32,098 nt of DNA. It comes from a virus. Position 1 is the first letter of the stretch. Each line of letters opens with the position of its first letter. Location: the IMG/VR virus record IMGVR_UViG_3300011253_000692, positions 1 to 32,098 of that record. The stretch is one strand, 5' to 3'. The notes beneath the pieces were generated by a model. The model ran no database searches, was not told where the DNA came from, and saw only the letters and a program-made list of their open reading frames with translations. This document shows positions 16,345 to 23,073 of the stretch, in pieces. The translations under genes and the position numbers were made by a program.

Positions 16345-16892
16345 CAAGTGGATATACTAGAAAATGTAAAGATAGTTTAGGAGGATTAGATAAAATTTAT
16401 CTATTTTCTTTTGCTAAATATCCACGCTCGCAAATAGTAACTAACGAAAACGTTTTGACAAGTTTTCCAAACACGACTATTTATGCTTTTGAATACGTTG
16501 GAAACCCTGTTTTTGATAATAAAGGTAATGAAGATGCAGGAGGTAAATATTACGATGAGGATATTAGTTTTCAATTAGCAAAAATAAGCGACAATTTTAG
16601 TATATCTAAACTTTTAAAGAAAGATTTAAGAGCGATAATAAAAGATAAAAACGGTTATTATAGAATTTTAGGTCTTTATAATGGTTTAGAATGTGAAAGT
16701 ATCAAAGCAAGTGTAGGAACGTCTAAAAACTCTTTAAATGGATATACAATAGCCTTAAAAGGACAAGAAGAGCAAGAGGCTTTATATATTAATAACTTAG
16801 AAGATGCAGGTTTTACAGAAGATGGGTTTTATTTATTACAAGAAGATGGATTTTATTTATTACAAGAAAATGATTTTAAAATATTATTATAA
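16332..16892 (+). CDS. Second tail tube-like protein (paralogue of 13221-13733)
   Basis: This 186-residue protein starts at TTG 16332, 13 nt inside the connector gene. It has the same plan as 13221-13733: EVITSGYTRKCKDSLGGLDK at the start, LKKDLRAIIKDKNGYYRILG in the middle and NSLNGYTIAL near the end. Sequence identity looks low outside these blocks. The C-terminus carries a repeated EDGFYLLQ (see 16818-16889). It could be a tail tube variant, tail terminator or tube-decorating protein. Which of the two paralogues is the main tube subunit cannot be decided from sequence alone; the copy with its own terminators is the better candidate. Confidence 0.65.
   Translation: MEVITSGYTRKCKDSLGGLDKIYLFSFAKYPRSQIVTNENVLTSFPNTTIYAFEYVGNPVFDNKGNEDAGGKYYDEDISFQLAKISDNFSISKLLKKDLRAIIKDKNGYYRILGLYNGLECESIKASVGTSKNSLNGYTIALKGQEEQEALYINNLEDAGFTEDGFYLLQEDGFYLLQENDFKILL
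16818..16889 (+). repeat. 24-bp tandem repeat encoding EDGFYLLQ
   Basis: Two nearly identical 24-bp units (16818-16841 and 16842-16865, one base different) are followed by a decayed third unit (16866-16889, ENDFKILL). Since 24 is a multiple of three, the repeat is read in one frame. Similar 'EDGfyLLqE' tails occur on many phage tail proteins. Confidence 0.8.
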
Positions 16893-17917
16893 TGCCAGAT
16901 AAAAAAATAAGCGAATTAACAAGTGCATCGTTACCATTGTCAGGTAGTGAGGTTGTGCCAATAGTTCAAGATGGACAAACTAGAAAAGTGTCGGTAGATG
17001 AAATTGCAGAAGTTTCTACACAAACGTTAGACGAAGTATGTACTGAGGGCAATTTTACAAATTCAAATATAGGTATAGGAACAACATCTCCGAATACACT
17101 AATTGATGTATCAAGTGTTAATATTGGAGCAACTGCACCTACTGTAAGAATAACAAACACAAAGGAATTAGGAAACTGGGGTGGGGTTACAGATGATTTA
17201 GGTAGATTTGAATTCTTTACAGATGATGCTTCTGGTAACGCTCCTTACACTTTAGGTTATGTAGGAATAAAAAATGACAGAACATCATCAGGTACTCTAC
17301 CTAGTGGAGCAATGGTTCTTGCTACAACTACTTATAACGCTGTAAATGGAGCAGTGGAAAGAATGCGTATTACTTCAGACGGAGATGTAGGTATTGGAAC
17401 AACTACACCATCTTATAAACTAGATGTAAATGGTGACGGTAGAGTTGATGGTACGTTTAGATGTGTCACGCTTGTCCAAACATCACAAAGAAATCAAAAA
17501 GAAAACATAAATAATATTGATAAGTCTAAAGCTAAAGCAATACCATTTAAAGAATATACATACAAAAGTTCTATTGATGGTTCAGCTAGAAAGCGTTACG
17601 GTGTAATAGCTGAAGATATAGAAAACGATTACCCTGAACTAGTTCACACTGGGTCTGATGGTATTAAAGGTATTAACTATATTGACTTGCTTGTTAAGCG
17701 TGTAGCTGAACTTGAAAAAGAACTTGAAGATATATCATTAACGCCAGGACCAAAAGGAGATACAGGAGATACAGGACCACAAGGACCATCTGGAGCTGAT
17801 GGTAACGATGGAAATAGTCATTTAAGTAATGTAGACTCTATAACGTTTGACGAAAGAGCAAACCAATTGGTTCTTACAATAAATAGAACAGATTTTAGAT
17901 TTAGCCCAGTAAGATAA
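16892..17917 (+). CDS. Tail fibre with S74 intramolecular chaperone and collagen-like segment
   Basis: This is a 341-residue protein. The N-terminus KKISELTSASLPLSGSEVVP (4-23) is a common fibre attachment motif. Two GIGTT-P segments (61-66, 167-173) begin beta-helix-like repeats. Residues 198-280 match the peptidase S74 chaperone: SQRNQKENI (198-206) carries the Ser/Lys dyad (Ser 198, Lys 203), RYGVIAEDIENDYPELV follows, and a coiled coil RVAELEKELE (270-279) ends the domain. Unusually it is followed by a collagen-like GxY run (285-308) and a 30-residue tail. The S74 domain trimerises the fibre and then cleaves itself off. The protein probably recognises the host surface. Confidence 0.8.
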   Translation: MPDKKISELTSASLPLSGSEVVPIVQDGQTRKVSVDEIAEVSTQTLDEVCTEGNFTNSNIGIGTTSPNTLIDVSSVNIGATAPTVRITNTKELGNWGGVTDDLGRFEFFTDDASGNAPYTLGYVGIKNDRTSSGTLPSGAMVLATTTYNAVNGAVERMRITSDGDVGIGTTTPSYKLDVNGDGRVDGTFRCVTLVQTSQRNQKENINNIDKSKAKAIPFKEYTYKSSIDGSARKRYGVIAEDIENDYPELVHTGSDGIKGINYIDLLVKRVAELEKELEDISLTPGPKGDTGDTGPQGPSGADGNDGNSHLSNVDSITFDERANQLVLTINRTDFRFSPVR

Positions 17918-17987
17918 ATAAAAAAATTATTATAAATTACACATGGGATTACAAGTATTCGCAAACGAGGTTAAGGATTAAGCTTTA

Positions 17988-18515
17988 ATGAAAGTAGCAA
18001 TAGTTATAGGACATAATGAAAAAAGCAAAGGAGCGTATTCTAAACATTTTGGATTACATGAATGGGACTTTTACAATAAAGTAAACAAGTGTTTATTTAA
18101 TGCTCAAACATTTTGGCATGATAGTACTATAAGTGGCTACATTTCAAGAATTAAAGATACTGCAAACAGAATAAACAAAGAAAATTTTGATTTAGTTATA
18201 GAAATGCATTTTAATAGCTCGATACATAATAGCGCAAATGGTTGCGAGACTTTATACTATTATAGAAGTAAAAAAGCAAAGGAACACGCTCAAAGATTTT
18301 CAGACTTAGTAAACTATAAAACAGGAATAAAAGTACGTAATGGTGGTTTAAAAGCACTTACAAATAGAAACGATAGAGGCTTTGCAAGTGTATTTTACAC
18401 AAATGCACCAACTATTTTAATTGAGCCTTTTTTTGGTAACAATGAAAGCGACTGCAAAAAAATAGAAAGTCCTGCAAATTTAGCAAATATTATAAATGAA
18501 TTTATTTTGAATTAA
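17988..18515 (+). CDS. N-acetylmuramoyl-L-alanine amidase (endolysin)
   Basis: This 175-residue protein is a single Amidase_3 domain. The zinc ligands are visible as IGHN (His 9), LHEW (Glu 25) and EMHFNSS (His 74). The catalytic Glu is in TILIEPFFGNN (Glu 146). NSANGCETLYYY is also typical. The enzyme cleaves the bond between N-acetylmuramate and L-alanine of peptidoglycan to free progeny. There is no signal peptide, so it needs a holin-like protein for access. It is the first gene of the lysis cassette and shares one base with the next start. Confidence 0.9.
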   Translation: MKVAIVIGHNEKSKGAYSKHFGLHEWDFYNKVNKCLFNAQTFWHDSTISGYISRIKDTANRINKENFDLVIEMHFNSSIHNSANGCETLYYYRSKKAKEHAQRFSDLVNYKTGIKVRNGGLKALTNRNDRGFASVFYTNAPTILIEPFFGNNESDCKKIESPANLANIINEFILN

Positions 18516-18841
18516 TGAAATTAATAACAGAAAACTGGCAACTCATAACAGGTGGAATCGCTTCAATATTTGCGTATTTTGGTGGAATTAAAATGAAGTC
18601 TATAAACGAAAAAAAAGCCAGTTCAGAGGCTTTGAGTTCTATGCAAAAAGCATATAACGAATTTGTGTTAGACCAAAAAGAAAGATACAACGAATTAAAA
18701 GAGGAGTTAAAATATGTTAGGGAGCAGACAAAACACTTACAACAAGATAGTTTAGAGTTAAGAGCCGAGATAAAGCAATGGAAAGGTAGATATAATGCTC
18801 TTAAAAACGAGTTTAACAAGTATAGAGAAAAACATAAATAA
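18515..18841 (+). CDS. Small membrane protein with coiled coil, holin-like
   Basis: This 108-residue protein has one hydrophobic segment near the N-terminus (LITGGIASIFAYFGGI, 10-25) followed by a basic stretch and a long charged coiled coil (about 45-105). One membrane span with a soluble helical tail is seen in holin- or spanin-type proteins of phages of Bacteroidota. Its place directly after the amidase (one shared base) supports a lysis role. No specific family was recognised. Confidence 0.55.
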   Translation: MKLITENWQLITGGIASIFAYFGGIKMKSINEKKASSEALSSMQKAYNEFVLDQKERYNELKEELKYVREQTKHLQQDSLELRAEIKQWKGRYNALKNEFNKYREKHK

Positions 18842-18843
18842 CC

Positions 18844-19005
18844 ATGAGAAAAATGAGTATAGAAGACATGAGAGAGTTATTATATACTCTTATGCTAGAT
18901 AATAAATACGGATATTTGCAGATAACAGCATCAATGTCTATGAGTAAAGATAAAATAGTACTTTCAGTTTCTTACGATGAAGAAAGCGATACACATTTTG
19001 ACTAA
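18844..19005 (+). CDS. Small hypothetical protein in lysis cassette
   Basis: This 53-residue ORF starts 2 nt after the previous stop and overlaps the next gene by 29 nt. It reads MRKMSIEDMRELLYTLMLDN, followed by a Met/Ser-rich middle and an acidic end (DEESDTHFD). No membrane segment or known motif is visible. The tight packing between two coupled genes supports it. Confidence 0.5.
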   Translation: MRKMSIEDMRELLYTLMLDNKYGYLQITASMSMSKDKIVLSVSYDEESDTHFD

Positions 19006-19330
19006 ACAAAATATCATATTAATAATCGTTACAATAGCCTTTACATGGTTTTGTCTTTGGTTTTTTTCTAACGATGCAGATATTATGCGTCAAGTAAAAC
19101 AATTAGAGACGCAAAGAGACAGCCTTATAAACGCAAATAAGCGACTTTCTTTTAAAAGTGATAGTTTATATAGTTTAAAGCAAAAAGAAGTTGTTAAATA
19201 CGTTAAAATTAAAGAACAAATAAAAGATAAAGAAGATGAGACAAACAACGCTGTTAATAATGTTTATTCTTATGATGAACAAAAGTTGGACTCAATCATT
19301 CGAGCGTATAAACATACCCAAAGAAAATAA
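18977..19330 (+). CDS. Inner-membrane spanin-like protein
   Basis: This 117-residue protein has an N-terminal membrane segment (QNIILIIVTIAFTWFCLWFF, 11-30) followed by a periplasmic-type coiled coil (about 35-115). This is the layout of Rz-like inner-membrane spanins, which span the periplasm and fuse the membranes in the last step of lysis of Gram-negative hosts. Its 3' end overlaps the next gene by 95 nt in another frame, again resembling Rz/Rz1 architecture. No sequence family was recognised, so the call is based on topology and position. Confidence 0.5.
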   Translation: MKKAIHILTKQNIILIIVTIAFTWFCLWFFSNDADIMRQVKQLETQRDSLINANKRLSFKSDSLYSLKQKEVVKYVKIKEQIKDKEDETNNAVNNVYSYDEQKLDSIIRAYKHTQRK

Positions 19331-19610
19331 AGTAGAAGTCGTAAAAACACTTATTGCTTATCCTCTTTTATTAGATAATTTAAACTTAAACGAAAATCTA
19401 CTAGAAGCGAGCGACAAAATAAATCTATTATACGAAAAACAAATAGAGATTAAAGATACCCAACTCTTAAACTTAGAAGCGCAAATAAAAGCCTTAGAAA
19501 CAGAAAAACAACTTTTTAAAGTGCAACTAAGGAAACAAAAAGGTAAGAGCCTTAAAATAAGTGGTATTGCTTTACTTGTAATAGCGTCTTTAGTTATTAT
19601 GAATAAATAA
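19236..19610 (+). CDS. Spanin-partner-like protein with signal and C-terminal membrane segment
   Basis: This 124-residue protein begins with a hydrophobic signal-like segment (MRQTTLLIMFILMMNKSWTQ). A helical middle part (about 50-100) follows, and the C-terminus ends in a membrane span (SGIALLVIASLVIMNK, 109-124). No lipobox cysteine is present, so it is not a classic Rz1 lipoprotein. It starts 95 nt inside the preceding gene in a different frame. It may be anchored at its C-terminus and work with the upstream coiled-coil protein in lysis; this is inference. Confidence 0.45.
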   Translation: MRQTTLLIMFILMMNKSWTQSFERINIPKENKVEVVKTLIAYPLLLDNLNLNENLLEASDKINLLYEKQIEIKDTQLLNLEAQIKALETEKQLFKVQLRKQKGKSLKISGIALLVIASLVIMNK

Positions 19611-19667
19611 AATTATATTGGTAAAAAAAATATTTTTATGTTAAATTAGTTTTTATAATGGTTTTTT

Positions 19668-19682
19668 TGTAAATTGCGTAAA
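19668..19682 (+). promoter_or_regulatory. Shared upstream element TGTAAATTGCGTAAA, copy 1
   Basis: The identical 15-mer occurs at 31225-31239, and TGTAWATTGCG also at 27218. Here it lies 14 nt before the metallophosphoesterase start; the other full copy lies 13 nt before the second metallophosphoesterase. It could be a divergent TAnnTTTG-type -7 box (TAAATTGCG) or an operator. Confidence 0.5.
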
Positions 19683-19696
19683 AATTTTATTAAATT

Positions 19697-20407
19697 ATGG
19701 AGCAAAGACCTAGATTAAAAGGAAAAATTTTAAAGGCTTATAAAAACATAATTAAGAAACAAAACAGGGTTCTTATAATAGGCGATTTACACGAGCCATT
19801 TTGTTTAGACGAATATCTCCAACATTGCATAAATACTTACGAAAATTACAATTGTAATAAGGTTGTCTTTATAGGTGATGTTATTGATAACCATTATTCA
19901 AGTTATCACGAAAGCGACCCAGATGGATATGGTGCAGGAGAAGAATTAGAACGTGCTATTGATAGGTTGAAAAGATGGTATAAAGCATTTCCAGAGGCTC
20001 ACGTAACAATAGGTAACCACGACAGACTAATAAGACGCAAAGCCTTTAGTGGTGGTATTCCTAAAGCATGGATAAAAGAATACAGCGAGGTTTTAAATAC
20101 ACCGAATTGGAAGTTTGTCGATAGAGTTGTAATAGATAACGTTCAATACATACATGGAGAAAGTGGTAAGGCTATTAAAAAAGCAAAAGACGACATGATG
20201 AGTACTGCACAAGGGCATAGGCATACTGAATTGGGTGTTGAATATGCTGTTGGAGTTAGTTTTAAAGTTTTTGGTTTATCAGTAGGTTGTGGTATTAATC
20301 ATGAAACATACGCTATGGCTTATGGTAAGAACTTTAAAAAACCTGCTATAGGTTGTGGTGTTGTATTTGATGGTAAAATAGCATTGGCAGTACCTATGGA
20401 GCTTTAA
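19697..20407 (+). CDS. Calcineurin-like metallophosphoesterase
   Basis: This 236-residue protein has all the family's metal-binding motifs in order: IIGDLHEP (Asp 30, His 32), FIGDVIDNH (Asp 61), TIGNHD (Asn 107, His 108), YIHGE (His 153) and AQGHRHT (His 174, His 176). It should be a two-metal phosphodiesterase or phosphatase; the natural substrate is not visible. It stands alone between the lysis genes and the leftward genes, behind the element at 19668. It is unrelated in overall sequence to the larger metallophosphoesterase at 31253/1-279 apart from the shared catalytic motifs. Confidence 0.88.
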   Translation: MEQRPRLKGKILKAYKNIIKKQNRVLIIGDLHEPFCLDEYLQHCINTYENYNCNKVVFIGDVIDNHYSSYHESDPDGYGAGEELERAIDRLKRWYKAFPEAHVTIGNHDRLIRRKAFSGGIPKAWIKEYSEVLNTPNWKFVDRVVIDNVQYIHGESGKAIKKAKDDMMSTAQGHRHTELGVEYAVGVSFKVFGLSVGCGINHETYAMAYGKNFKKPAIGCGVVFDGKIALAVPMEL

Positions 20408-20455
20408 ACGTTTAAGTTTTTAATAAAACGTATTACATTTTGTAACTATATACAC

Positions 20456-20471
20456 TTGTTGTGCATAATAC
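20456..20471 (+). repeat. Inverted repeat A, left copy
   Basis: TTGTTGTGCATAATAC. Its reverse complement with one mismatch is at 20843-20858. Together they bracket the leftward nuclease-like gene, and the left copy touches its stop codon. Confidence 0.7.
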
Positions 20472-20815
20472 TAAAATAGTTCCTCTAATGGTAATAGTAT
20501 ACCTTTAGAAGTATTATTATCTCCACCTTTTTTATCTCTATTTGAGTTCAAATATTTTCTACACCTTTCCTTTAGAATAGTAGTTTCTATTAAATGGAAT
20601 GTATCACCAAAACAAAAACAATAAAAATCAGCAATGCTTTTAGATATTCCACTTCGTTTTCCTCTGCTGAAATATTCGACATAAACATTACCAGTCTTCA
20701 AGGCTTTTAAATCGTATTTAACCTCTATTGTCTTTGAGTTTAATATCTTGGCTAGTTCCTCTTCTTTAACTTGACCTACCTTTAAGTCATATTTAAAATC
20801 GTTATTATATTTCAT
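20471..20815 (-). CDS. PD-(D/E)XK nuclease-like protein
   Basis: This is a 114-residue protein on the minus strand. DLKVGQVKEEELAKIL (10-25) is followed by IEVKYD (30-35, the E-x-K of the fold), then NVYVEYFSRGKRSG (43-56) with a further Glu 47. This spacing of Asp, Glu, E-x-K and Glu is typical of small phage/plasmid PD-(D/E)XK endonucleases. The role could be host DNA attack, recombination or mobility. With its neighbour at 20907 it forms the only leftward block in the genome and is flanked by inverted repeats, which suggests a separately acquired 'moron' cassette. Confidence 0.65.
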   Translation of the reverse strand: MKYNNDFKYDLKVGQVKEEELAKILNSKTIEVKYDLKALKTGNVYVEYFSRGKRSGISKSIADFYCFCFGDTFHLIETTILKERCRKYLNSNRDKKGGDNNTSKGILLPLEELF

Positions 20816-20842
20816 TCTATTTAGTTTTTTTGTTAATAAACC

Positions 20843-20858
20843 GTACTATGCACAACAA
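20843..20858 (-). repeat. Inverted repeat A, right copy
   Basis: GTACTATGCACAACAA, the reverse complement of 20456-20471 with 15 of 16 bases matching. Only 5 nt separate it from inverted repeat B at 20864, so the two repeats form a composite junction between the two leftward genes. Confidence 0.7.
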
Positions 20859-20863
20859 CGTAT

Positions 20864-20877
20864 AAAGTGCATTAAAA
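20864..20877 (+). repeat. Inverted repeat B, left copy
   Basis: AAAGTGCATTAAAA, a perfect reverse complement of 21219-21232. The pair brackets the leftward gene at 20907-21140. Confidence 0.75.
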
Positions 20878-20906
20878 CGAAACCATATACAACACGTTGT
20901 AAGTAA

Positions 20907-21140
20907 TTATTTTGCTACTCTTTTTTCTATAAAACTACAACCATCGCATTGTTTTGTACATTTTTTTGTTTGATAATCTAAGTCCTCATCCTCACAATAA
21001 AACGCACTCACAACACTGTATAAATCAAATAAATCATTTATTAAATCTTTCTCATCGTCAATATGTATTATTTCTTTCTCTAAGTTATCGCCACTTTGCC
21101 AAAATCTGTTAAGCACTTTTTGTATTTTTAGCTTATTCAT
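20907..21140 (-). CDS. Hypothetical leftward protein with Cys cluster
   Basis: This 77-residue protein on the minus strand has an acidic middle and a C-terminal Cys cluster: CTKQCDGCSF (C61, C65, C68), plus C49. The cluster may bind a metal. No family was recognised. A TATCTTTG box (minus strand, 21168-21175) lies 27 nt upstream. It probably shares a transcript with the nuclease-like gene downstream of it. The gene is bracketed by the perfect 14-bp inverted repeat B. Confidence 0.6.
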   Translation of the reverse strand: MNKLKIQKVLNRFWQSGDNLEKEIIHIDDEKDLINDLFDLYSVVSAFYCEDEDLDYQTKKCTKQCDGCSFIEKRVAK

Positions 21141-21167
21141 AATTTATATTGTTTTAATTATTTTTTA

Positions 21168-21175
21168 CAAAGATA
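21168..21175 (-). promoter_or_regulatory. Host-type -7 box for the leftward genes
   Basis: On the minus strand this reads TATCTTTG, a match to the Bacteroidota -7 consensus TAnnTTTG. It lies 27 nt before the start of the leftward gene ending at 20907. A -33 TTTG at the right spacing is not clear. Confidence 0.5.
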
Positions 21176-21218
21176 AGCATTTTTCCACGCAAATAACTGT
21201 TTTTCATAAATAAGTGTA

Positions 21219-21232
21219 TTTTAATGCACTTT
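21219..21232 (-). repeat. Inverted repeat B, right copy
   Basis: TTTTAATGCACTTT, exact reverse complement of 20864-20877. It lies in the gap between the leftward and rightward early genes. Apart from the repeat and the two promoters, the roughly 200-bp stretch 21141-21336 holds nothing recognisable. Confidence 0.75.
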
Positions 21233-21300
21233 TCATATACTAAGCCAAACATACAAATAAAATAATTCAAATAAAATTTTTTTTAATAAAACTTTTTTTA

Positions 21301-21308
21301 TATATTTG
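21301..21308 (+). promoter_or_regulatory. Host-type promoter for rightward early genes
   Basis: TATATTTG matches TAnnTTTG. A T-rich -33 region lies about 20 nt upstream. The next start codon is at 21337. It is well placed to drive the early gene cluster. Confidence 0.65.
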
Positions 21309-21336
21309 TCCCATCAAACAATTAAAACTATAAATT

Positions 21337-21477
21337 ATGAGTTATTTTACAGACATTGACCCAATAGGAGAGAGCGACAACGAAAGCAATTGTTATTATT
21401 GTGGAGAGCCTTGCAATGGTTCTTTTTGTTCAAACGCTTGCGAAGATGCAGACTACAAAGAAAATTGCGAAGATTAA
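21337..21477 (+). CDS. Small zinc-ribbon protein
   Basis: This 46-residue ORF reads CYYCGEPCNGSFCSNACEDA at residues 19-38, a CxxCG...CxxxC arrangement typical of small zinc ribbons, and has a further Cys near the end. The rest is acidic. It is the first gene after the promoter at 21301. Such tiny zinc proteins are common among early phage genes, where they often bind host proteins; its partner is unknown. Confidence 0.65.
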   Translation: MSYFTDIDPIGESDNESNCYYCGEPCNGSFCSNACEDADYKENCED

Positions 21478-21478
21478 T

Positions 21479-21500
21479 AATTAACAACTTAAAACAAAGT
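21479..21500 (+). repeat. Leader motif AATTAAYAACTTAAAACA, copy 1
   Basis: The same 22 bases recur at 30932-30953 (one difference), and 18 of them at 30418 (one difference). All copies lie between small early genes. Confidence 0.5.
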
Positions 21501-21526
21501 AATTAATATAAATAAATAATAATATT

Positions 21527-21889
21527 ATGAATACAATAAAAGATTTTTTACAGGAATTAAACGATTTAAACAATAGCGATTTAGATTTATCTTACTACTA
21601 TAGCGATGGCATGAGCTTTGACGAGTACCACGAGGCAATATATGAAAGTATTTGTTCAAACGAAATCATATATTATTCAAAGGCTATGAAGTTTTTAAGC
21701 GAAAACGATAACTCCTTAACTTATAGTCTAAATTTAGCTTCAGAACTCGGTTATACTATTAACAACTTAAATAGTGAATTACTTGCTACTTTATTACACC
21801 AACAATATTTACACGATGAATTTAGCGAGTATTGGAGAGATATACAAAATTTTATGGAAGAATACGAAAACAATATAACTAACATATAA
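21527..21889 (+). CDS. Conserved hypothetical acidic protein
   Basis: This 120-residue protein is acidic and Tyr/Asn-rich. The segment NEIIYYSKAMKFLSENDNSL (45-64), followed by NLASELGYTINNLNSELLAT, is familiar from small proteins of Bacteroidota phages and plasmids without known function. It is predicted to be helical and cytoplasmic. It lies in the early cluster with about 50-60 nt leaders on both sides. Confidence 0.65.
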   Translation: MNTIKDFLQELNDLNNSDLDLSYYYSDGMSFDEYHEAIYESICSNEIIYYSKAMKFLSENDNSLTYSLNLASELGYTINNLNSELLATLLHQQYLHDEFSEYWRDIQNFMEEYENNITNI

Positions 21890-21949
21890 AAATAATAAAT
21901 TTATAAACGAACTAAATAAAAAATAGATAATTAACAATAAAAAAACATT

Positions 21950-22147
21950 ATGAAACTACACGAAAACACACAAAGAGAATTACTAATCACTACTAAAGAT
22001 AAAAGAATTATAGTAGAGACAAAAAACGATTTAATACAGAAAGAACTTAGAAAGCAACAGCAAGATTTTTTAATAGAACGTTTAATACTTATATTTTTAG
22101 GTATTGCGCTTGGATGTTGTTTAATGTACACTTTTTTAACAAACTAA
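21950..22147 (+). CDS. Small membrane protein
   Basis: This 65-residue protein has a charged N-terminal half and a C-terminal membrane span (LIERLILIFLGIALGCCLMY, 41-60). The orientation suggests an N-terminal cytoplasmic part. No family was recognised. Confidence 0.55.
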   Translation: MKLHENTQRELLITTKDKRIIVETKNDLIQKELRKQQQDFLIERLILIFLGIALGCCLMYTFLTN

Positions 22148-22173
22148 AACTAAACTAAATAAAAACTAAGATT

Positions 22174-22560
22174 ATGAATAAGGAGAAATTAACAATACTT
22201 TATAAAAAGTACGAACTTACAAAAGATGACGTTTACAAGCATCAGCACTATCTTATAATCACTAGAAGTGGAATAGATAAGATACAAGCAAAAGAAAAAA
22301 TATTTATTGATTACGAAGTTATAAAATGTGAAACTAACTTTTGTGTAGTAAAAGCAAATGCAAATAAAGACGATGCTAAAATACAAACTTTTGGAAGTGC
22401 TATAAAAGGAGCTAGTTTTAAAGACGGAAACACTCAAACATGGTACGTTATGGAAATGGCAGAAAAAAGGGCTATGAGTAGAGCAGTATTAAAACTAACA
22501 GGGTTCTATGAGTTGGGAGTTTTTGGAGAAGACGAAAGCGAAGATTTTAAAAGAAAATAA
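22174..22560 (+). CDS. Putative single-strand annealing-type recombination protein
   Basis: This is a 128-residue protein. YVMEMAEKRAMSRAVLKLTG (91-110) followed by GVFGEDESEDF resembles the 'AETRAigRAL' helix of ERF-like and related single-strand annealing proteins, and a similar small family is frequent in Bacteroidota phages. The N-terminal part has beta-rich sequence. It precedes RusA, HNH and SSB-type genes, consistent with a recombination/replication module. The protein is short for Erf and the call is tentative. Confidence 0.5.
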   Translation: MNKEKLTILYKKYELTKDDVYKHQHYLIITRSGIDKIQAKEKIFIDYEVIKCETNFCVVKANANKDDAKIQTFGSAIKGASFKDGNTQTWYVMEMAEKRAMSRAVLKLTGFYELGVFGEDESEDFKRK

Positions 22561-22580
22561 ATTAAATAAAACTAAATAAA

Positions 22581-22799
22581 ATGAAACTATTAAATGCAAC
22601 ATTTGAAGTAAGCAACGACTTAACAGAACACAAAATAAGAACACTTTTAGAAAGTCTAGGAGCGAAATATTTAAAAACAATACCTAACACCGACCATTTA
22701 AAAGAAGATGCGAACTATAAGAAATTAGTAAAAGCGAAAAAAGACGCTCAACTTCATTTAGATAGGTATATTAATAATCAAAATTTAAAAGCAAAATAA
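22581..22799 (+). CDS. Hypothetical protein
   Basis: This 72-residue, Lys-rich protein is largely helical. EVSNDLTEHKIRTLLESLGA suggests an amphipathic helix pair. No family was recognised. It follows the annealing-type gene by 20 nt and shares one base with the next start (TAATG). Confidence 0.5.
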   Translation: MKLLNATFEVSNDLTEHKIRTLLESLGAKYLKTIPNTDHLKEDANYKKLVKAKKDAQLHLDRYINNQNLKAK

Positions 22800-23002
22800 T
22801 GAAAACAATAGATATTAACGATATAGAAAATATAGAAGTTGACGGAGTAGATACAAAAGATTATCCTGATTTTAGCGATGCTTTTTTCTCTTATGCAATT
22901 TATAAAGATACTGGTATAGAATTAACAGAAGACGAACTAGAACAACTAGCCGAAGATTATCCTGAAAGATTAACCGAAATGGCTTTTCAATATTATATAT
23001 AA
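22799..23002 (+). CDS. Small acidic conserved protein
   Basis: This 67-residue protein is strongly acidic. EVDGVDTKDYPDFSDAFF (13-30) and LTEDELEQLAEDYPERL belong to a recurrent 'DgvD..DYPDF.DA' small-protein type found in phages of many hosts; function unknown. It is coupled to both neighbours by TAATG overlaps. Confidence 0.6.
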   Translation: MKTIDINDIENIEVDGVDTKDYPDFSDAFFSYAIYKDTGIELTEDELEQLAEDYPERLTEMAFQYYI

Positions 23003-23073
23003 TGCTTTACGACCTTAACGACATAATAGAAGCCAACGACTTTAAAATAAAAATTAAATGGAAAATATACTAG
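23002..23073 (+). CDS. Possible 23-residue micro-ORF
   Basis: ATG 23002 overlaps the preceding stop in TAATG, and the frame runs MLYDLNDIIEANDFKIKIKW to a TAG at 23071, overlapping the next gene by 16 nt. The packing suggests a translated link between neighbours. No independent support; it may be only a coupling ORF. Confidence 0.35.
   Translation: MLYDLNDIIEANDFKIKIKWKIY

Noticed and set aside
17943-17981. 12-codon ORF (MGLQVFANEVKD) before the amidase gene
   Set aside because: Too short to support; could be a remnant or coupling peptide, but nothing else backs it.
20408-20431. ACGTTT/AAACGT hairpin after the metallophosphoesterase at 19697-20407
   Set aside because: Six-bp AT-rich stem without a following T run; a bidirectional terminator here cannot be supported.
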